64,000 bases of DNA from Campylobacter subantarcticus LMG 24377 (GCF_000816305.1 NZ_CP007773.1:806001-870000), one strand, 5' to 3'; shown: positions 45,684 to 56,405, counted from the stretch's first letter. Notes: generated by a model from the sequence alone, not told the origin. Translations and numbers: made by a program.

Positions 45684-47477
45684 CTAAAAAATTTCAAACT
45701 TTTTGAAGAATTTCTCATCATTAGGGAGCAATTTTTTTGCAATGAGCTTATCGATAACTTCTTTAGAGCAATTAGTCATTAAAGGCCATGCTTTATGATA
45801 ATCTTCTAGCAAACCTTTGTTTGTCGCATCAATCCCAACACAATCTTTTTTTATAAAAATGTCTCTTTTTGCATCGATATTGTTTACGATACGCCATACT
45901 AACATGTAGGGATTTTCTAAAATGGCATCTTGATCTAAAAAGGCCAAAATTCTAAAGTGTTTTTTATAAATTTGTAGTTTTTCAAACACTTGAACAATTT
46001 TTTCTTTTTTATCAATCAAAACCACGCTAATTGGTGCGAAAGTTTGAGTGTAGAATTGTTTTAAATTTAAAATACTTGAATCTTTCTCTTTAAATAATTG
46101 AAGCAAAGTTTCATCCTTTAAAATTTCTAGTTCTACTTTTTTTTCATCACCACATGCATCAAGCCCTGCTTTCCCGCCATAGCAATAAGTGCTTGAAGCG
46201 TGATCGAGTTGATCGCAAATTCCTTCACTAATAAGCAATTTTTCTTCATCAAAACGGTTGAGTATATAAGGTATGAGTTTGTCATAGTCTTTTAATGAAG
46301 GTGCATTTTCATCTATGAAAATAGCATGTTTAACAAAGCTCATTTGTCCTACACCCCAAAATGTATGCATGATTTGTTTTGCGTGTGCAGGGTATTTTGC
46401 TTCTATTTTGGCTAAGATTAAGTTATGAAATACTCCATTTTCTGGCATATTATAATCGATCAAATCAGGTGCGTTAGTTTGAAGTAAAGGTAAAAAAACT
46501 CTTTCGGTGCCAAGCCCCATGTACTTGTCTTCTAATGGAGGTTTTCCTACAACAGTAGCTTGATAGATTGCATTTTTTTTAGCAAAAATTTTCTCTACTT
46601 TTAATACAGGACAAAGTTCAACCGGAGTGTAAAATCCCGTGTGATCTCCAAAAGGCCCCTCAGGCGCAAATTCATTGGGATCGACAAAACCTTCTATTAC
46701 AAAATCACTATCATAAGGCACATAAAGCGGGTTGCTCTTGCATTTTGCTAAAATGGCGGGTTTTTTCTTGATGAAACCATAAAGCAAAAGCTCAAAAATT
46801 CCTTTTGGTAAAGGTGCTTGTCCACACCAAATATACAAAGGATCGCCACCTATGGCTATGCTAACTGGCATTTTTTGATTTGCTTTTTTATACTCATGAA
46901 AAAAATGACTCGCATCTTTATGAATTTGCCAATGCATAAGCAAAGTTTTATCATCAACAACTTGCAAGCGATACATCCCAAGATTATTTTGTTTTCCATC
47001 TAAACTTTGAGTGTAAACTTGCCCCATAGTGATAAAAGGTGCAGCATCTTTTTCCCAGGTTTTTAAAATAGGAATATCACTTAAAGAATTTAAACTTTTA
47101 TAGGTGAATTCTCCTTCTTTTTTAATGCGTTTAGGTGGGATATTTTTTAGATCTAATAAAGTCTTGAAAAAATTTAATTTTGCACCAAAACTCTGCGGAA
47201 TATGCATTTTCAATAAAGAGCTAATTTCTTTAGCTACTTCTTCATGATCTCTTCCAAAAGCTAAATTTAAAGCTTTTTCATTACAAAAAGTATTTAAAAG
47301 CACCGGATAGTCATACTTTTTGCCATTTTTTACCGCATGAGTAAAAAGTAAAGCTTTAGAATCTTCCTTTTTGACTTCTATATAAGCTAAATGCGCCATT
47401 TCAAGATCAACATCAACAGGATCGTTGATGATTTTTAATAGATGATTTTTTTCTAAAAGTTCTATAAATTTTTGCAT
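45684..47477 (-). CDS. ubiD: UbiD-family decarboxylase, probably menaquinone pathway
   Basis: Prenyl-FMN-dependent decarboxylase of 597 aa. Family segments: GMYRLQVVDDKTLLMHWQ, a KKPAILAKCKS stretch, EFAPEGPFGDHTGFYTP (Glu-containing active-site region) and a PPLEDKYMGLGTERVFLPLL stretch. Campylobacter makes menaquinone by the futalosine route, whose last decarboxylation uses a UbiD/UbiX pair, so this is the likely role; the substrate is not shown by sequence. UbiX is at 25186-25764. It lies directly behind hemC with no gap. Confidence 0.9.
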   Translation of the reverse strand: MQKFIELLEKNHLLKIINDPVDVDLEMAHLAYIEVKKEDSKALLFTHAVKNGKKYDYPVLLNTFCNEKALNLAFGRDHEEVAKEISSLLKMHIPQSFGAKLNFFKTLLDLKNIPPKRIKKEGEFTYKSLNSLSDIPILKTWEKDAAPFITMGQVYTQSLDGKQNNLGMYRLQVVDDKTLLMHWQIHKDASHFFHEYKKANQKMPVSIAIGGDPLYIWCGQAPLPKGIFELLLYGFIKKKPAILAKCKSNPLYVPYDSDFVIEGFVDPNEFAPEGPFGDHTGFYTPVELCPVLKVEKIFAKKNAIYQATVVGKPPLEDKYMGLGTERVFLPLLQTNAPDLIDYNMPENGVFHNLILAKIEAKYPAHAKQIMHTFWGVGQMSFVKHAIFIDENAPSLKDYDKLIPYILNRFDEEKLLISEGICDQLDHASSTYCYGGKAGLDACGDEKKVELEILKDETLLQLFKEKDSSILNLKQFYTQTFAPISVVLIDKKEKIVQVFEKLQIYKKHFRILAFLDQDAILENPYMLVWRIVNNIDAKRDIFIKKDCVGIDATNKGLLEDYHKAWPLMTNCSKEVIDKLIAKKLLPNDEKFFKKFEIF

Positions 47478-48404
47478 TTATATCATACTCTCTGCTTCTT
47501 TTAAAATTTCTCTTGCTCCTTTTGCTATCATTTCTTTAGCCAAAAGTTCACCTGCATTAACATAGTCTTGTTTTTTAATAACTCTTTTTTCTTTTAGCAA
47601 TTTACTTGCATCAGGCAAGCCTACTATGGCACGAATTTCTATATTATCTTGAAGAATTTTTGCATTAATGCCTATAGGTACTTGACAGCCACCTTCTAAA
47701 GTTTTGATAAAGTCTCTTTCTATATGAGTTTCTATAAAGGCATTTTCATCATTTAAGCATTCTAGGTATTTTAAAATTTTTTCATCATTAATACTTTCTA
47801 TGCCTAAAGCACCCTGAGAGGCTGCAGGTATCATCTCATCAAGCTCAAAAGCTTTGACATGTTTAATTGTTTTATCTAAACCTAAACGTTTGATACCAGC
47901 TAACGCTAAAATGATCGCATCAAATTCTTTTGCTTTAAGTTTTTCTAAGCGTGAGTTGATATTGCCTCTTAAAGAAATGATATTTAAATCAGGTCTTAAT
48001 GCTAAAAGTTGCATTCTTCTTCTAAGGCTTGTGGTGCCAACTTTTGCACCTTTTGGAAGTGCAGTTAGGTTTTCATAATGTTCGCTTAAAAAAGCATCAT
48101 TCACAACTTCTCTTTTTGAAATAGCAGCTAAAACTAGACCATCAGGGAAAAAACTTGGCACATCTTTTAAGCTATGTACAGCCAAATGCGAATCGCCTCT
48201 TAACATGCTTTCTTCAAGTTCTTTTGTGAAAAGTCCTTTTCCACCTATTTTTGCCAAAGGTGAGTCAAGTAAAACATCGCCTTTGGTTTTAAATCCTTCT
48301 AGTGTAATTTTTAAATTTGCATGTGTTTGCAGTAATTGTTCTTTTACGTGTTCACTTTGCCATAATGCAAGTTGACTTTTTCTTGTTGCGATGATTAATT
48401 GCAT
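47478..48404 (-). CDS. hemC: Porphobilinogen deaminase (hydroxymethylbilane synthase)
   Basis: Joins four porphobilinogen units into hydroxymethylbilane in haem synthesis. It is 308 aa. RKSQLALWQ near the start, KDVPSFFPDGL and VGTTSLRRRMQLLALRPDL are conserved. The dipyrromethane cofactor attaches to the Cys in EGGCQVPIG. It overlaps the FxsA-like gene by 10 bases and is followed at once by ubiD. HemA, two steps earlier, is in the same run at 50477-51784. Confidence 0.96.
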   Translation of the reverse strand: MQLIIATRKSQLALWQSEHVKEQLLQTHANLKITLEGFKTKGDVLLDSPLAKIGGKGLFTKELEESMLRGDSHLAVHSLKDVPSFFPDGLVLAAISKREVVNDAFLSEHYENLTALPKGAKVGTTSLRRRMQLLALRPDLNIISLRGNINSRLEKLKAKEFDAIILALAGIKRLGLDKTIKHVKAFELDEMIPAASQGALGIESINDEKILKYLECLNDENAFIETHIERDFIKTLEGGCQVPIGINAKILQDNIEIRAIVGLPDASKLLKEKRVIKKQDYVNAGELLAKEMIAKGAREILKEAESMI

Positions 48405-48793
48405 TTTTTATGCTCCTGTATGATTTCTACATCAATGATTTCTTCTTCGTTGTTTGGTGTTTGGTGTTTTTTGGATTTTTTATGAGTGAAAAATTTTAAA
48501 ACTGCCATGAAAAACAACAACAATATGCCTAAAAATGAACTCAAAATTCCCGGTATTAACAGTAAAATTCCTACTATGGTTAAAGAAAATAATTTAATCA
48601 TACCAAATAAATTAGTATGGGTATTTTGCATGGTGATGAGATTGGTCCAAGTTTTTGCTAAAAACATTGCCCCTAAAAACATGCTTGCAAAAACTATCAT
48701 AAAAAAATTTAAAAAACCAAAAAAAACAATAAACAAAACACTTGCAATTAATTCTAAAACCAAAAAAGCACTAAGGTTGACTTTTGCTATCAT
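48395..48793 (-). CDS. FxsA-like inner-membrane protein
   Basis: Protein of 132 aa with hydrophobic segments at about 8-25, 28-47 and 66-92 and a charged C-terminal tail ([20 protein letters not shown]). The [18 protein letters not shown] segment is the FxsA family hallmark. FxsA in E. coli modulates phage T7 exclusion by the F plasmid; the cellular role here is unknown. It overlaps proS and hemC, so it is part of the hem-proS operon. Confidence 0.75.
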   Translation of the reverse strand: MIAKVNLSAFLVLELIASVLFIVFFGFLNFFMIVFASMFLGAMFLAKTWTNLITMQNTHTNLFGMIKLFSLTIVGILLLIPGILSSFLGILLLFFMAVLKFFTHKKSKKHQTPNNEEEIIDVEIIQEHKKCN

Positions 48794-50487
48794 AAAATTT
48801 TCTCTAAGTGTGGAATGATTTCTTGTGTTTTTAACACCTGTTTTTCTAAGGTATTTCTGTGGATTAGCTCAACTTCATCTTTTTCTAAGCCCTTGCCAAT
48901 AACTAAAGCATAAGGAAATCCCATTAATTCAAAGTCGTTGATTTTTACTCCAAAGCGCTCATTTCTATCATCAAACAACACTTCTTTATCTTTAAAATGG
49001 TTATAAATTTGTTCAGCTAATTCCATAGCTTTTGTATCTTTTACATTAGAAACAATGATATCTAAAATAAAAGGTGCTAAGGTTTTATTCCAGATACAAC
49101 CTTTTTCATCATGACTTGCTTCTATAGCAACAGCTACCAAGCGACTTACCCCCATGCCATAGCAACCCATAGTAAAAAACTGTGCTTTGCCATTTTCATC
49201 TAGATAACTTGCATTCATTGCTTTAGAATACTTGCTACCAAGTTTAAAAATATGCCCTACTTCAATACCTTTGCTTTGTTTGAGTTTGTGTTGGCATTTT
49301 GGACAAAGATCGTGTTCTTTGACTGCTGCAAGATCTTTAAAGCGTTCTTTGTTTAGATTAACTACGTTAATACCTACTAAATGATAATCTTTTTTGTTAG
49401 CCCCGATAATCATATTTGTTTCGTTTTCAAGTTCATGATCGATATAAAAATCAACACCATTTAACCCCACAAAGCCGATAAATCCGGGCACTAAACCCGC
49501 TTTTACTAATTCTTCCTCGCTTGCATCGGTTAATTCTAGCGCATTGGCTGCATTAAGTGCTTTAACCTCTTGTAACTCATCATCACCACGCACAAAAAAT
49601 ACCACGATTTTTTCTTCATTTTCATAAATAGCTTTTTTTGCAATAGCCTTAATGGTATAGTAAGGGTTAATCTTGAAAAATTCTGCTAACTCTTCTATGG
49701 TTTTTACATTAGGAGTGTGAAATTGTGTTGCAAAATCTGCTTCGGGTCTTTCATCTTGGCAGGTTTTTTTAGCTCTTTTTGCTGCTTCGATATTAGCTGC
49801 ATAGTCACAGTGTTCGCATAATAATATATCATCTTCGCCATTTTTAGCCAAAACCATAAATTCTTTCGAACCGCTACCACCAATGGCTCCACTATCAGCC
49901 TCAACAGCTCTAAATTCAAGCCCTAATCGTGTGAGAATTTTGCTATAAGTCTCGTGCATGAGGTTAAATTCTTTATCTAAATCTGCTTCACTAGCATGAA
50001 AACTATAGCCATCTTTCATTAAAAATTCTCTACATCTTAAAAGTCCAAATCTAGGTCTAGCTTCATCTCTGAATTTCAAGCCAATTTGATATAAGTGTAA
50101 AGGAAGTTGTTTGTATGAAGTAACTTTATTTCTAACTAAAGCCACCATAGCTTCTTCGTGGGTTGGTCCTAAAACAAAATCGTTTTCTTTTCTATCTTTA
50201 AAGCGTAAAAGTTCTTTGCCAAATACATTAAACCTTCCACTTTCTTTCCAAAGATCAGCTGGGGTGTTAAAGCTTAAGTTTACTTCTAGAGCTCCTGCTT
50301 TATCCATTTCTTCTTTGATGATGTTTTTGATTTTATCTAAAACTTTTTTTCCTAAAGGTAAAAAATTATACAAGCCACTTCCAATTTGCTCTACAAAAGC
50401 ACCCTTAACTAAAAATATATGACTTGGTAGTGTAGCATCTTTTGGATTTTCTTTTGTACTTACGGCATAAAATTTACTAAATTTCAT
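48790..50487 (-). CDS. proS: Prolyl-tRNA synthetase
   Basis: Class II synthetase of 565 aa, bacterial type with an editing (INS) domain between motifs 2 and 3 (about 225-400). Motif 2 includes [25 protein letters not shown] in part, and motif 3 GMGVSRLVA. Two C-x2-C pairs (about 226-229 CEHC; CPKC near 405) may hold zinc. The start at 50487 has GGAG upstream; an ATG 8 codons earlier lies inside hemA and was rejected. Confidence 0.95.
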   Translation of the reverse strand: MKFSKFYAVSTKENPKDATLPSHIFLVKGAFVEQIGSGLYNFLPLGKKVLDKIKNIIKEEMDKAGALEVNLSFNTPADLWKESGRFNVFGKELLRFKDRKENDFVLGPTHEEAMVALVRNKVTSYKQLPLHLYQIGLKFRDEARPRFGLLRCREFLMKDGYSFHASEADLDKEFNLMHETYSKILTRLGLEFRAVEADSGAIGGSGSKEFMVLAKNGEDDILLCEHCDYAANIEAAKRAKKTCQDERPEADFATQFHTPNVKTIEELAEFFKINPYYTIKAIAKKAIYENEEKIVVFFVRGDDELQEVKALNAANALELTDASEEELVKAGLVPGFIGFVGLNGVDFYIDHELENETNMIIGANKKDYHLVGINVVNLNKERFKDLAAVKEHDLCPKCQHKLKQSKGIEVGHIFKLGSKYSKAMNASYLDENGKAQFFTMGCYGMGVSRLVAVAIEASHDEKGCIWNKTLAPFILDIIVSNVKDTKAMELAEQIYNHFKDKEVLFDDRNERFGVKINDFELMGFPYALVIGKGLEKDEVELIHRNTLEKQVLKTQEIIPHLEKIL

Positions 50488-51784
50488 GATTATTCTCCAA
50501 ATTAAATTCACATTTATAAAGGTTTAAACCTTCCATATTTTCATTTTTTAAATCAAATACATAACGCATTGCATTAATCACTGAATCATTTTGCATGGTT
50601 CCGCTTAGTTTTTTAAGATTTACACTAGGATGGTGCAAAAAGGCATTCATTACTTGTCTTATAAGCTTTCTTGCTTCTTCATGATTTGAGTGTTTTAAAT
50701 ACCCTTTTTCTATAGCTTTTTGCAATTCTTTGTTGACAATTCCATCAGCTTGCAAACGAAATTGTTTCACTAAAGGCAAGGTTGCTAGCTTGCTTAAATG
50801 CTGAAAAAACTCATTTGTCATAGTTCCTACTATAGAGTAAGCAATTTGAGCTTGATGTTCTCTTAGAGTTAAATTTTTTCTTACAACTTCTTCTAAATCA
50901 TCAACAGCATAGACTATATTTTTTTCATTTGCTTTTACATCGATATCCCTAGGCACTGCTATATCAAAAAAATATCTTTTATAATTTTTTTCTTCTAATA
51001 AATCATGAGTTATGATAGCATGTGGAGCATTAGTAGCACTAAAAAAAACTTCATATTGATTTAAGGTATTTTTTAAATTCGCAATACTTTCACAACTTGC
51101 ATTTTCGCCTAAATCTTTACAAAGCTTCCTTGCTTTTTCTATGTCTCTATTAAGTATAAGCACTTTAGCTTTTGCATTTAAAAGGTGCTTACAGGCTAAT
51201 TCACTCATCTCACCTGCCCCAATAACAACAGCTGTTTTATTTTCTAAATTTACAAGCTCTTTAGCTTTTGCTACTGCTACTGAAGCGACTGAGATAGGAT
51301 TTTTTGAAATTTCAGTTTGATTTCTAACATTGGCTGCGCATTTAAAAGCATAATGAATAGCTCTAGTTATATGCACACCACACCTTTGCTCTTGCAGAGC
51401 AAACTTATACGCTTCTTTTAATTGTCCGGCAATTTGTGTTTCACCAATAACCAAGCTATCAAGTGAACTAGCTACAGAAAAAAGATGGTGAATAGCACCA
51501 CTATCCTCATAAAAATCTGCCTTGGAGTTAAGATTTTCTTTATCAACATTACAAAGTAAACTTAAAGTTTTTAAAACATGCTCGCCAACACCTTCTAATT
51601 CTCCTACAAAAAGTAAAATTTCAACCCTATTGCAAGTGCTAAGCACTAAACTTTCTAAAATTTTATTATTAGTATGGATTAATTTTAGTAATTCTCTTTT
51701 TTTGTCTTCATTAGAAAAGGAAAGTTTTTCTCTAGTAGTAATATCTGTATTTTTGTGCGTAAAGCTGATGCAATAATAATGCAT
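50477..51784 (-). CDS. hemA: Glutamyl-tRNA reductase
   Basis: Reduces Glu-tRNA to glutamate-1-semialdehyde, the first step of C5 haem synthesis. It is 435 aa. The catalytic cysteine is in LSTCNRVEI (about residue 50). The NADPH domain shows [15 protein letters not shown], and the C-terminal dimerisation helix follows. It depends on Glu-tRNA made by a GluRS. It overlaps ispA by one base (TAATG) and proS by 11. Confidence 0.96.
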   Translation of the reverse strand: MHYYCISFTHKNTDITTREKLSFSNEDKKRELLKLIHTNNKILESLVLSTCNRVEILLFVGELEGVGEHVLKTLSLLCNVDKENLNSKADFYEDSGAIHHLFSVASSLDSLVIGETQIAGQLKEAYKFALQEQRCGVHITRAIHYAFKCAANVRNQTEISKNPISVASVAVAKAKELVNLENKTAVVIGAGEMSELACKHLLNAKAKVLILNRDIEKARKLCKDLGENASCESIANLKNTLNQYEVFFSATNAPHAIITHDLLEEKNYKRYFFDIAVPRDIDVKANEKNIVYAVDDLEEVVRKNLTLREHQAQIAYSIVGTMTNEFFQHLSKLATLPLVKQFRLQADGIVNKELQKAIEKGYLKHSNHEEARKLIRQVMNAFLHHPSVNLKKLSGTMQNDSVINAMRYVFDLKNENMEGLNLYKCEFNLENNHEI

Positions 51785-52677
51785 TAAAATTCCCTTTCTA
51801 TTATACTTTTAATAATATCTTCTAAGTCTTTTATATTGTATTTTTCTATGGATTTTAGTGCATTATTTGCATAAGTGTTTAGTTCTTGGCTAACTTGATT
51901 AAAAATTTCATGTTCATGCATTTTATTTTTAATCCAAGCAAGCTCATCCATACTTAAATCTTTCTTGTAATAAGACTTAAGTATTTTTTGATCTTGTGGA
52001 TTTAATTTTTCATATAAATACATATATGCAAGAGTGGTTTTACCTTCTTTAAAATCATTCATAGCAGGTTTACCCAAGGTTTGTTCATCACCTTTAATAT
52101 CTAAAATATCATCTACAATTTGAAAAGCTAAACCTAAATTTTTACCATATTCTGCAAAATCATTTTCATCTAAGCCAGCAAGTATTGCACCGCTTCTTGC
52201 GCTAGCTTCGATTAAAACTGCAGTTTTATTGTATATCATTTGCAAGTAAGCATTTTTGTTAGTGTTGAAAGTTTCACTTAAATTTACATCCATTAACTCT
52301 CCAATAGAAAGCTTTACTACTGCATTAGAGATAACTTTTGCAAGTTTTAAATCTAAAAGCGAGAGTTCATAAAAAGCTTTTGAATATAAAATATCACCCA
52401 ACATAATGGCATTTTTTGCGCCAAATTCTGCATTGATCGACTTTACACCTCTTCTAAGTTTTGCCTCATCAATAACATCATCATGTAGCAAACTCGCAGC
52501 GTGAATTAACTCTATAATGGCACAAATTTTATAACTGATTTCATTTTCATTGGCGATTTTTAAAAGTAATTTTGAGCGTAATTTTTTTCCGCCTTGAAGT
52601 TTTGAACTCATCGTTAAAATAGGTTCGTAATTTAACTCTGATAAAAATTCATGCATGTATTGATCGATCTTTTGCAC
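51784..52677 (-). CDS. Polyprenyl diphosphate synthase
   Basis: All-trans isoprenyl diphosphate synthase of 297 aa, making the long side chain of menaquinone (or FPP/GGPP). Both Asp-rich motifs are clear: first DDVIDEAKLRRG, second DDILDIKGD. LQGGKKLRSKLLL near the N-terminus binds IPP. Chain length cannot be settled by eye, but the long-chain (IspB-like) type is likely given its place with hemA and the ubiD gene. Starts with GTG. Confidence 0.9.
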   Translation of the reverse strand: MQKIDQYMHEFLSELNYEPILTMSSKLQGGKKLRSKLLLKIANENEISYKICAIIELIHAASLLHDDVIDEAKLRRGVKSINAEFGAKNAIMLGDILYSKAFYELSLLDLKLAKVISNAVVKLSIGELMDVNLSETFNTNKNAYLQMIYNKTAVLIEASARSGAILAGLDENDFAEYGKNLGLAFQIVDDILDIKGDEQTLGKPAMNDFKEGKTTLAYMYLYEKLNPQDQKILKSYYKKDLSMDELAWIKNKMHEHEIFNQVSQELNTYANNALKSIEKYNIKDLEDIIKSIIEREF

Positions 52678-52723
52678 TATGCTTTCCTTAGTTTTCTTAT
52701 ATTGTATTTTATTAGATTTTACT

Positions 52724-53164
52724 TTAGTTTTGGTTAAGACTAGCTTTTCTAGGGTCTAAAAATTCTACTTCTAATCTTTTATCTCTATCTTCTATATAGA
52801 TAGTAAAAATAGCTTCGCGTTTTTTAAAATCACTAAATTCTAGTATTAATCTTGCTCTATCTATATGCGGATTTTTATAATCAGGCACTAAAGTTTGAAC
52901 CACCCAGTTTAAATTTCTTCTTAAAGACATGACAAATTGTCTGGGATATTTTTTGTATTTTGAATATACGATAATATTAGTTTGATCAAACAAAGTCCAT
53001 GAGAAGTCAAAATGATAGATTTCATCAGGGTAATCAATCTCTTTAATTCTTACACTCGCTTTTTCATCTTTACTTAAGGTAAATTGATAGGTATAGTCAA
53101 AAAAAACTTCAGCTTTAAGTAAATTAGAAAATAAAAATATCCACCAAAACCAACGCAAAATCAA
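52724..53164 (-). CDS. Exported protein of unknown function
   Basis: Protein of 146 aa with an N-terminal hydrophobic signal (MILRWFWWIFLFSNLLKA). The mature part is beta-rich with many aromatic and charged residues (VFFDYTYQFTLSKDEKASVRI, then YHFDFSWTLFDQTNIIVYS). No family named. The TTG start overlaps the stop of the gene before it by 4 bases. A counterpart lies at the same place in C. jejuni as I recall, so it is a conserved Campylobacter envelope protein. Confidence 0.75.
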   Translation of the reverse strand: MILRWFWWIFLFSNLLKAEVFFDYTYQFTLSKDEKASVRIKEIDYPDEIYHFDFSWTLFDQTNIIVYSKYKKYPRQFVMSLRRNLNWVVQTLVPDYKNPHIDRARLILEFSDFKKREAIFTIYIEDRDKRLEVEFLDPRKASLNQN

Positions 53165-53424
53165 CTCTCATGCCCTAAAATTTCAGCGCTTAAGCCTATA
53201 TAAAAGTCATTTTTTCTTTCATCTATCAAAAGAGAATTTTCCATTTGAAATTGAGCAACATCTGTTTCGTTAAGGTTATTTTTTTCTAAAAGTTCTATCA
53301 TAGCAATGTGATCTGCTAGTAATTTTTCCATTACATTTTCTAAAGCACCTAGGTTTGCGTATTTTATTGTTTCTATAAATTTTTCTTTAGGAGTTTTAGC
53401 AAACATTTCATCAAAAATATCCAT
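53161..53424 (-). CDS. Small conserved helical protein
   Basis: Protein of 87 aa, soluble and acidic, mostly helical (KEKFIETIKYANLGALENVM, then EKLLADHIAMIELLEKNNL). No cysteine, signal peptide or known motif. It sits between the HAD phosphatase gene (3-base gap) and the exported protein gene (overlap). Function unknown; conserved in Campylobacter by position in my memory. Confidence 0.72.
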   Translation of the reverse strand: MDIFDEMFAKTPKEKFIETIKYANLGALENVMEKLLADHIAMIELLEKNNLNETDVAQFQMENSLLIDERKNDFYIGLSAEILGHES

Positions 53425-53427
53425 ATT

Positions 53428-54054
53428 TTAACCTTTCATGTGAGTTTGAATTTTTTCTATTAAAGTGTTTTTATCATTAACTTCATCTGGTTCTTTAACT
53501 TCTTTATGCCAAGCAATATGTATATAATCTACATTTGCATTTTTTGCACAAAGTCTGTCTTTTAAGCTATCGCCTATAAAAAGACTTTTATTGTATTTTG
53601 CCTCATCTGCAATCAATCTTAACATCATAGGATCAGGCTTAGCTTCTATACCATAACTAACGCCTAAAATTTTATCAAAATACGAAAGAATGTTTTGTTT
53701 TTTTAAAATAGGCACTAAGCTTTCTTGTGGCGCATTGGTAGCAATGGCCAAATAGCACCCATTTTTTTTACAAAAATCCAAAACTTCAACTACTCCATCA
53801 AAAAGCACCACGCTTTGGTCATAATGCTTGATAAAATACTTCTCATAACCTTCTTTGAAGCTTGTGTGAGAGTAAGTATCAACGCCATAAAAAATCTTAG
53901 CATAGTTTTGCCCTGGAGTGTTGATTGTATCAAGGATAAAATCTCTTTTTAAAGGTTCAAGATTTAAATCAGCTCTTATTTCATTTACTGCACATACAAT
54001 AGCATTAGCGCTATCTATTAAAGTTCCGTCCATATCAAAAATTACATTAATCAA
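53428..54054 (-). CDS. HAD-family phosphatase, phosphoglycolate-phosphatase-like
   Basis: HAD hydrolase of 208 aa. Motif I is FDMDGTLIDS (nucleophile Asp8 region), motif II is ATNAPQ, and motifs III/IV are KPDPMML and FIGDSLKDRLCA. A helical cap lies at about 18-90. The Gph-type layout suggests 2-phosphoglycolate or a pyrophosphate as substrate; the true substrate is not known. Start overlaps the preceding gene by 4 bases. Confidence 0.87.
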   Translation of the reverse strand: MINVIFDMDGTLIDSANAIVCAVNEIRADLNLEPLKRDFILDTINTPGQNYAKIFYGVDTYSHTSFKEGYEKYFIKHYDQSVVLFDGVVEVLDFCKKNGCYLAIATNAPQESLVPILKKQNILSYFDKILGVSYGIEAKPDPMMLRLIADEAKYNKSLFIGDSLKDRLCAKNANVDYIHIAWHKEVKEPDEVNDKNTLIEKIQTHMKG

Positions 54055-54383
54055 TATTCATCCTTAAATTTAGTTTTATGTTTGTCTTTTTTATAGCTTT
54101 GATTTTTCTTTAATTTGTACAAAGCATTTGCTTTTGAAACAAGCGTTTTTTGATCTAAGCCATCATCTAAGCACTCATTGACAAAAATTTCCAAAGCCTT
54201 AGTATAGGTAGAATCTAAAAAAACCGCTTGAATTTTTTCAAAAATCTTAGCATTTTTTTGCATTCTTTCTCTAAAAAGTATCATATCAAAATCTTCTCTT
54301 TTTAATGCGCTGATTGCAGAATTGGTAAATTTTTCCAAAGCTCTTACGTATTTTACCCTTAAGGCTTTTTCTTCATTTTTCAT
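54051..54383 (-). CDS. Conserved basic protein, unknown
   Basis: Protein of 110 aa, Lys-rich, helical (RVKYVRALEKFTNSAISALK, then RERMQKNAKIFEKIQAVF), ending with a very basic tail (LKKNQSYKKDKHKTKF). Not recognised. It is linked by 4-base overlaps to the kefB-like gene before it and the HAD gene after it, so it is surely expressed with them. The basic tail could bind RNA, but that is a guess. Confidence 0.72.
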   Translation of the reverse strand: MKNEEKALRVKYVRALEKFTNSAISALKREDFDMILFRERMQKNAKIFEKIQAVFLDSTYTKALEIFVNECLDDGLDQKTLVSKANALYKLKKNQSYKKDKHKTKFKDEY

Positions 54384-56005
54384 TCTGCTGCACTTGTGTT
54401 GATTCTACATTGTAATGCCTCTTGGACTAAATTTCTTGCTATGGAAGCTTCTGCATCTACAATGTGTAAGTATTTATCAGTATGAGGGAAGATGATCTTT
54501 GCTCCCATACCACTTGTTTTTAACACTGTTTTGATAGGTTTGTTTAGATTGGAAAGCACTTGATAAAGCATATCAAGTTTTGCTTCATTGCTTATGGTTA
54601 TAATCGCGACTGAGCATTCTTCGATATTGGCTATTTTTAAAGTTTCTACTTGTGCAACATTTGCAAAAAATACATTTTCATTTCTACTTCGACCAAGTTC
54701 GACTAAATTCAAGTCATTCTCTAAAACCAAATAAGGAATACCTGTTTTTTTGATTTTTTGTACGACTTCTTGACCTAATCTTTCATAACCAAAAATAATA
54801 AAATGATCCTTCATTTTTTGATCACAAAGATAAAATTTAGCCATATCATTTTGCTCACCCTCAGCCGCATTGGCTATTTTTCTAAGATTGTTTAAAATAA
54901 ATGGTGTTGCAACCATTGTTACAATAGAAACTATGATAAAAATTTGCGCAGTTTTTTCATCTAAAAGTGAATTAACTTGCATGAGTGAAAATACTGCGAG
55001 TGCAAATTCTCCAATTTGAGAAATACTTAAAGCTGTTTTTAATGCTACTCTTTTTCTAGTATATAAAACCAAAAGACCATAAATAACTACAAACTTTACA
55101 ACCAAAACTAAACTTACAAATACAAAAATCAAAAACCAATTTTCAAAAACAAGATGAAAATCTATCTGCAAGCCAACACTAATAAAGAAAAATCCCAAAA
55201 GTAAATCTCTAAAAGGTACCAAATCTGCTTCAATTTTGTGCTTGTATTGTGTTTCTGCTATCAAAGCTCCGGCTATAAAAGCACCTAAAGAGTATGAAAA
55301 ACCAAATGAGTGCGCCAAAAAGCTTGCGCCAATCACAGTAAAAAGAATGGTCGCGATAAAAATTTCATTTGCATTAGTCTTAATGATAAATTTTAAAATA
55401 TAAGTAAAAAGGTATTTGCCTATAAAATAAAGCAAAACAAGTAAAATCACAGCACTGACTAAAGTCGTAAATAAAAGCTTTGAAATATCAGCGTTTTGAG
55501 AACTAAATATATCAATCATAAGCAGTAGTGGTATTACTGCAATATCTTGAAAAAGTAAAATTCCTAAAGCTTTTCTGCCATATTCTTCGTTAATATCGCC
55601 ATTATCATTAAGTATTTTTAAAACTATAGCAGTGGAGGATAAGGCTAGAGCAAAACCTGCTATCATCGCGATATGGCTTGCTATACCTAAAATATAAGTT
55701 ACAAGCAAAGTGCAAACCAAACCACAAGTTAGCATTTGCAAACTTCCGTTTAAAAACACTTCTTTTTTCATTGCTAAAAGATGCTTAAATGAAAATTCAA
55801 GCCCTATGGTAAACATTAAAAAAACTATACCAAATTCAGCTATATGTATGATGATTTCATTGGTGCTAAAGCCATAAAATTCACGCACAAATAAACCTGT
55901 AACTATATAACCTATAATAGTTGGAATACCAAATTTTTTAAGTATAACATTCAAAACAACTGCTACTGCTACTGCGGTCAAAAATAAAGTTATAAATGCA
56001 TCCAC
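54380..56005 (-). CDS. kefB: KefB-type cation:proton antiporter
   Basis: CPA2-family monovalent cation/proton antiporter or K+ efflux protein of about 541 aa: roughly 12 membrane segments in residues 1-380, then a cytoplasmic RCK (TrkA-N) domain (about 400-520) with HFIIFGYERLGQEVVQKI binding nucleotide. I chose the GTG at 56005, with AAAGG eight bases upstream; a TTG six codons earlier (56023) is possible. It lies 25 bases behind hspR. The transported ion cannot be read from the sequence. Confidence 0.9.
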   Translation of the reverse strand: MDAFITLFLTAVAVAVVLNVILKKFGIPTIIGYIVTGLFVREFYGFSTNEIIIHIAEFGIVFLMFTIGLEFSFKHLLAMKKEVFLNGSLQMLTCGLVCTLLVTYILGIASHIAMIAGFALALSSTAIVLKILNDNGDINEEYGRKALGILLFQDIAVIPLLLMIDIFSSQNADISKLLFTTLVSAVILLVLLYFIGKYLFTYILKFIIKTNANEIFIATILFTVIGASFLAHSFGFSYSLGAFIAGALIAETQYKHKIEADLVPFRDLLLGFFFISVGLQIDFHLVFENWFLIFVFVSLVLVVKFVVIYGLLVLYTRKRVALKTALSISQIGEFALAVFSLMQVNSLLDEKTAQIFIIVSIVTMVATPFILNNLRKIANAAEGEQNDMAKFYLCDQKMKDHFIIFGYERLGQEVVQKIKKTGIPYLVLENDLNLVELGRSRNENVFFANVAQVETLKIANIEECSVAIITISNEAKLDMLYQVLSNLNKPIKTVLKTSGMGAKIIFPHTDKYLHIVDAEASIARNLVQEALQCRINTSAAE

Positions 56006-56030
56006 TAACCAGCCTTTTTGCAATATGAAG

Positions 56031-56405
56031 TTATTTGATTTTTTCTAAAAAAATTAAATCAAAATTACTTCTATGTTTGACAACCGATCTTGATTTTGAA
56101 GGATTATCTCTTCTATTAAGCTCTAATCTTAACTCTTCTATGGTATTTTCAAACTCATCAATTTTTGTTTTGAGTTTTAATATCACATCTACTCCTGCCA
56201 AATTTACCCCAAGATCTCTAGTTAAACGTAAGATCATTTTTATACGATCAATGTCTTTTTGTGAATAAAGCCTCATTTTGCCATCAGTTCTACTTGGTTC
56301 AACTAAACCTTCTTTTTCGTATTGTCTTAAAGTTTGCGGGTGTATACTTAAAACCTTTGCCACAACACTGATAAGATATACCGGTTCATCATAACTGTGT
56401 TCCAT
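56031..56405 (-). CDS. hspR: Heat-shock repressor HspR
   Basis: MerR-family regulator of 124 aa. The winged helix is PVYLISVVAKVLSIHPQTLR, then QYEKEGLVEPSRT, followed by a coiled-coil dimer helix (about 70-105). In Campylobacter and Helicobacter HspR represses chaperone operons by binding HAIR repeats, including its own operon with cbpA. The start at 56405 is preferred because AAGGA lies six bases before it; an ATG two codons earlier overlaps the ribosome site. Directly behind cbpA. Confidence 0.93.
   Translation of the reverse strand: MEHSYDEPVYLISVVAKVLSIHPQTLRQYEKEGLVEPSRTDGKMRLYSQKDIDRIKMILRLTRDLGVNLAGVDVILKLKTKIDEFENTIEELRLELNRRDNPSKSRSVVKHRSNFDLIFLEKIK

Noticed and set aside
48486-48818. 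Plus-strand open frame opposite the FxsA-like gene
   Set aside because: Shadow of a membrane protein gene; Lys/Asn-rich composition is what antisense of hydrophobic codons gives in AT-rich DNA.
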